From positions 62,001 to 126,000 of the forward strand of contig NZ_BAGG01000088.1 in assembly GCF_000308695.1 (NCBI RefSeq): a DNA stretch of 64,000 nucleotides, read 5' to 3'. A program made the position numbers and the translations under genes. Positions 63,472-64,000 of this stretch are shown one piece after another. The notes beneath the pieces are model-generated. The model was given only the letters and a program-made list of their open reading frames with translations, had not been told where the DNA came from and did not search any database. This DNA is from Nocardia takedensis NBRC 100417. GTDB lineage: Bacteria > Actinomycetota > Actinomycetes > Mycobacteriales > Mycobacteriaceae. Numbering within the stretch: position 1 is the stretch's first letter; every line of letters begins with the position of its first letter.

Positions 63472-63525
63472 TGACGCCACCATTGCCCCTTGTATGGCGT
63501 CAGCTTTGGCGTCACACTGATGTCA
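63472..63525 (+). promoter_or_regulatory. Repeated TGGCGTCA boxes before the HicB-family gene
   Basis: TGGCGTCA occurs at 63495-63502 and 63507-63514. A degenerate third copy TGATGTCA is at 63518-63525, touching the start codon, and an inverted copy TGACGCCA is at 63472-63479. Spacings of 12 and 11 bases put the direct copies about one helix turn apart. Arrays like this are what a ribbon-helix-helix repressor binds. Confidence 0.55.
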
Positions 63526-63980
63526 TGGATTTGAGCACCTACACCGCCCGACTGCGCGCGGATCTGATCGCCGCCGCCGCCCTCGGCGACGAGAAGACCC
63601 AGGCCACGGCCGCCGCACTGGCCGCGGCCACCGAGAATTCGACCCGACTGGTCCTGCTGGCCGCGCTGTCGGAACTGGCCGCCGAGGTCAGCGCCGAACT
63701 CGGCGACCGCACCGTGCGCGTCTCGGTGCAGGGCAGTGACGCCACCGTCGACGTGCGCCGCGACAGCGCCACCGACGAGCACGTCTCCTTCGAGGAGATG
63801 ACCGGTGACATCAGCCGGGTCACGCTGCGACTGGTCGAGCAGATGAAGGCCAAGGCCGAGGAAGCCGCCGCGCAGAGCAACATGTCGCTGAACTCGTGGC
63901 TGTCCACCGCCGTCTCCGGTGCGCTGCGCGATCAGATGCGCGGCCCGCGCCGCGAGGGCGGCCCCAAGCGCGACATCTGA
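63525..63980 (+). CDS. HicB-family/ribbon-helix-helix antitoxin-like protein
   Basis: 151 residues. The C-terminal part (EEAAAQSNMSLNSWLSTAVSGAL) is a ribbon-helix-helix DNA-binding motif of the HicB type. The N-terminal part is an alpha/beta segment with VRVSVQGSDATVDVRRDS. The ATG at 63525 was chosen over 63471 because the repeats lie before it. No HicA toxin gene is visible in the remaining 20 bases, so a partner, if any, is elsewhere. It is divergent from dapA. Confidence 0.72.
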   Translation: MDLSTYTARLRADLIAAAALGDEKTQATAAALAAATENSTRLVLLAALSELAAEVSAELGDRTVRVSVQGSDATVDVRRDSATDEHVSFEEMTGDISRVTLRLVEQMKAKAEEAAAQSNMSLNSWLSTAVSGALRDQMRGPRREGGPKRDI

Positions 63981-64000
63981 CCGCGCCCCTCACAGCAGCG

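Overview
The window looks like the chromosome of a Nocardia-type actinomycete (Nocardiaceae). It is very GC-rich throughout, uses many GTG starts, and its right two thirds follow the gene order of the Mycobacterium tuberculosis fadE20-hflX-dapF-miaA ... miaB ... recX-recA ... clgR/pspA/pspM ... pgsA3-argA ... ftsK ... RNase J-dapA region. A gluABCD glutamate transporter sits between miaB and recX, as in Nocardia, Rhodococcus and Corynebacterium. The genus is inferred from synteny and gene content, not from a marker gene.

Left third (about 0.3-22 kb): a biosynthetic gene cluster, almost entirely on the minus strand, ending at a SARP/AAA regulator (321-3737). It encodes a class II DAHP synthase, a PhzE-type 2-amino-2-deoxyisochorismate synthase, a PhzD-type isochorismatase and an EntA-like dehydrogenase, which together should make 3-hydroxyanthranilic acid. 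With these are an acyl-AMP/CoA ligase, a stand-alone ketosynthase III and an ACMSD-type amidohydrolase. That is the enzyme trio used by characterised benzoxazole pathways (A33853, nataxazole). An arylamine N-acyltransferase, a fused indolepyruvate-type ferredoxin oxidoreductase, a class A flavin monooxygenase, an SRPBCC protein, a SnoaL-like protein, a WrbA-like flavoprotein and an MDR reductase are probable supply or tailoring enzymes. A protein related to IS701 transposases but lacking the first DDE aspartates sits inside the cluster. The best prediction is an N-acylated 3-hydroxyanthranilate or benzoxazole-type product; the acyl partner is unknown.

22-28.7 kb: a HelR/HelD-type RNA polymerase rescue helicase preceded by a palindrome matching the rifamycin-associated element (RAE). 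Next come a TIM-barrel protein with a divergent TetR regulator, an acyl-CoA dehydrogenase (fadE20 position) and a PlsC-like acyltransferase.

29-46 kb: the conserved core. hflX, dapF, a TrmH/SpoU methyltransferase, miaA, a LigB-like protein, a DUF349 protein, an Rv2732c-like membrane protein, miaB, gluABCD with a coupled DUF1801 gene, recX and recA (with a perfect LexA box), a TPR-aminoglycoside-kinase-like fusion and DUF3046.

46-64 kb: a glycosyltransferase-like gene, a PhnZ-like HD protein, a small membrane protein, then pspM-pspA-clgR, cinA (C-terminal type), pgsA, argA, a YciI protein, terC, an unusual tRNA, ftsK, a TIGR03085 protein, two exported proteins (DUF4189 and MTB12-like), RNase J, dapA and a HicB-family protein preceded by repeated TGGCGTCA boxes. 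Most convergent gene pairs are separated by strong hairpin terminators.
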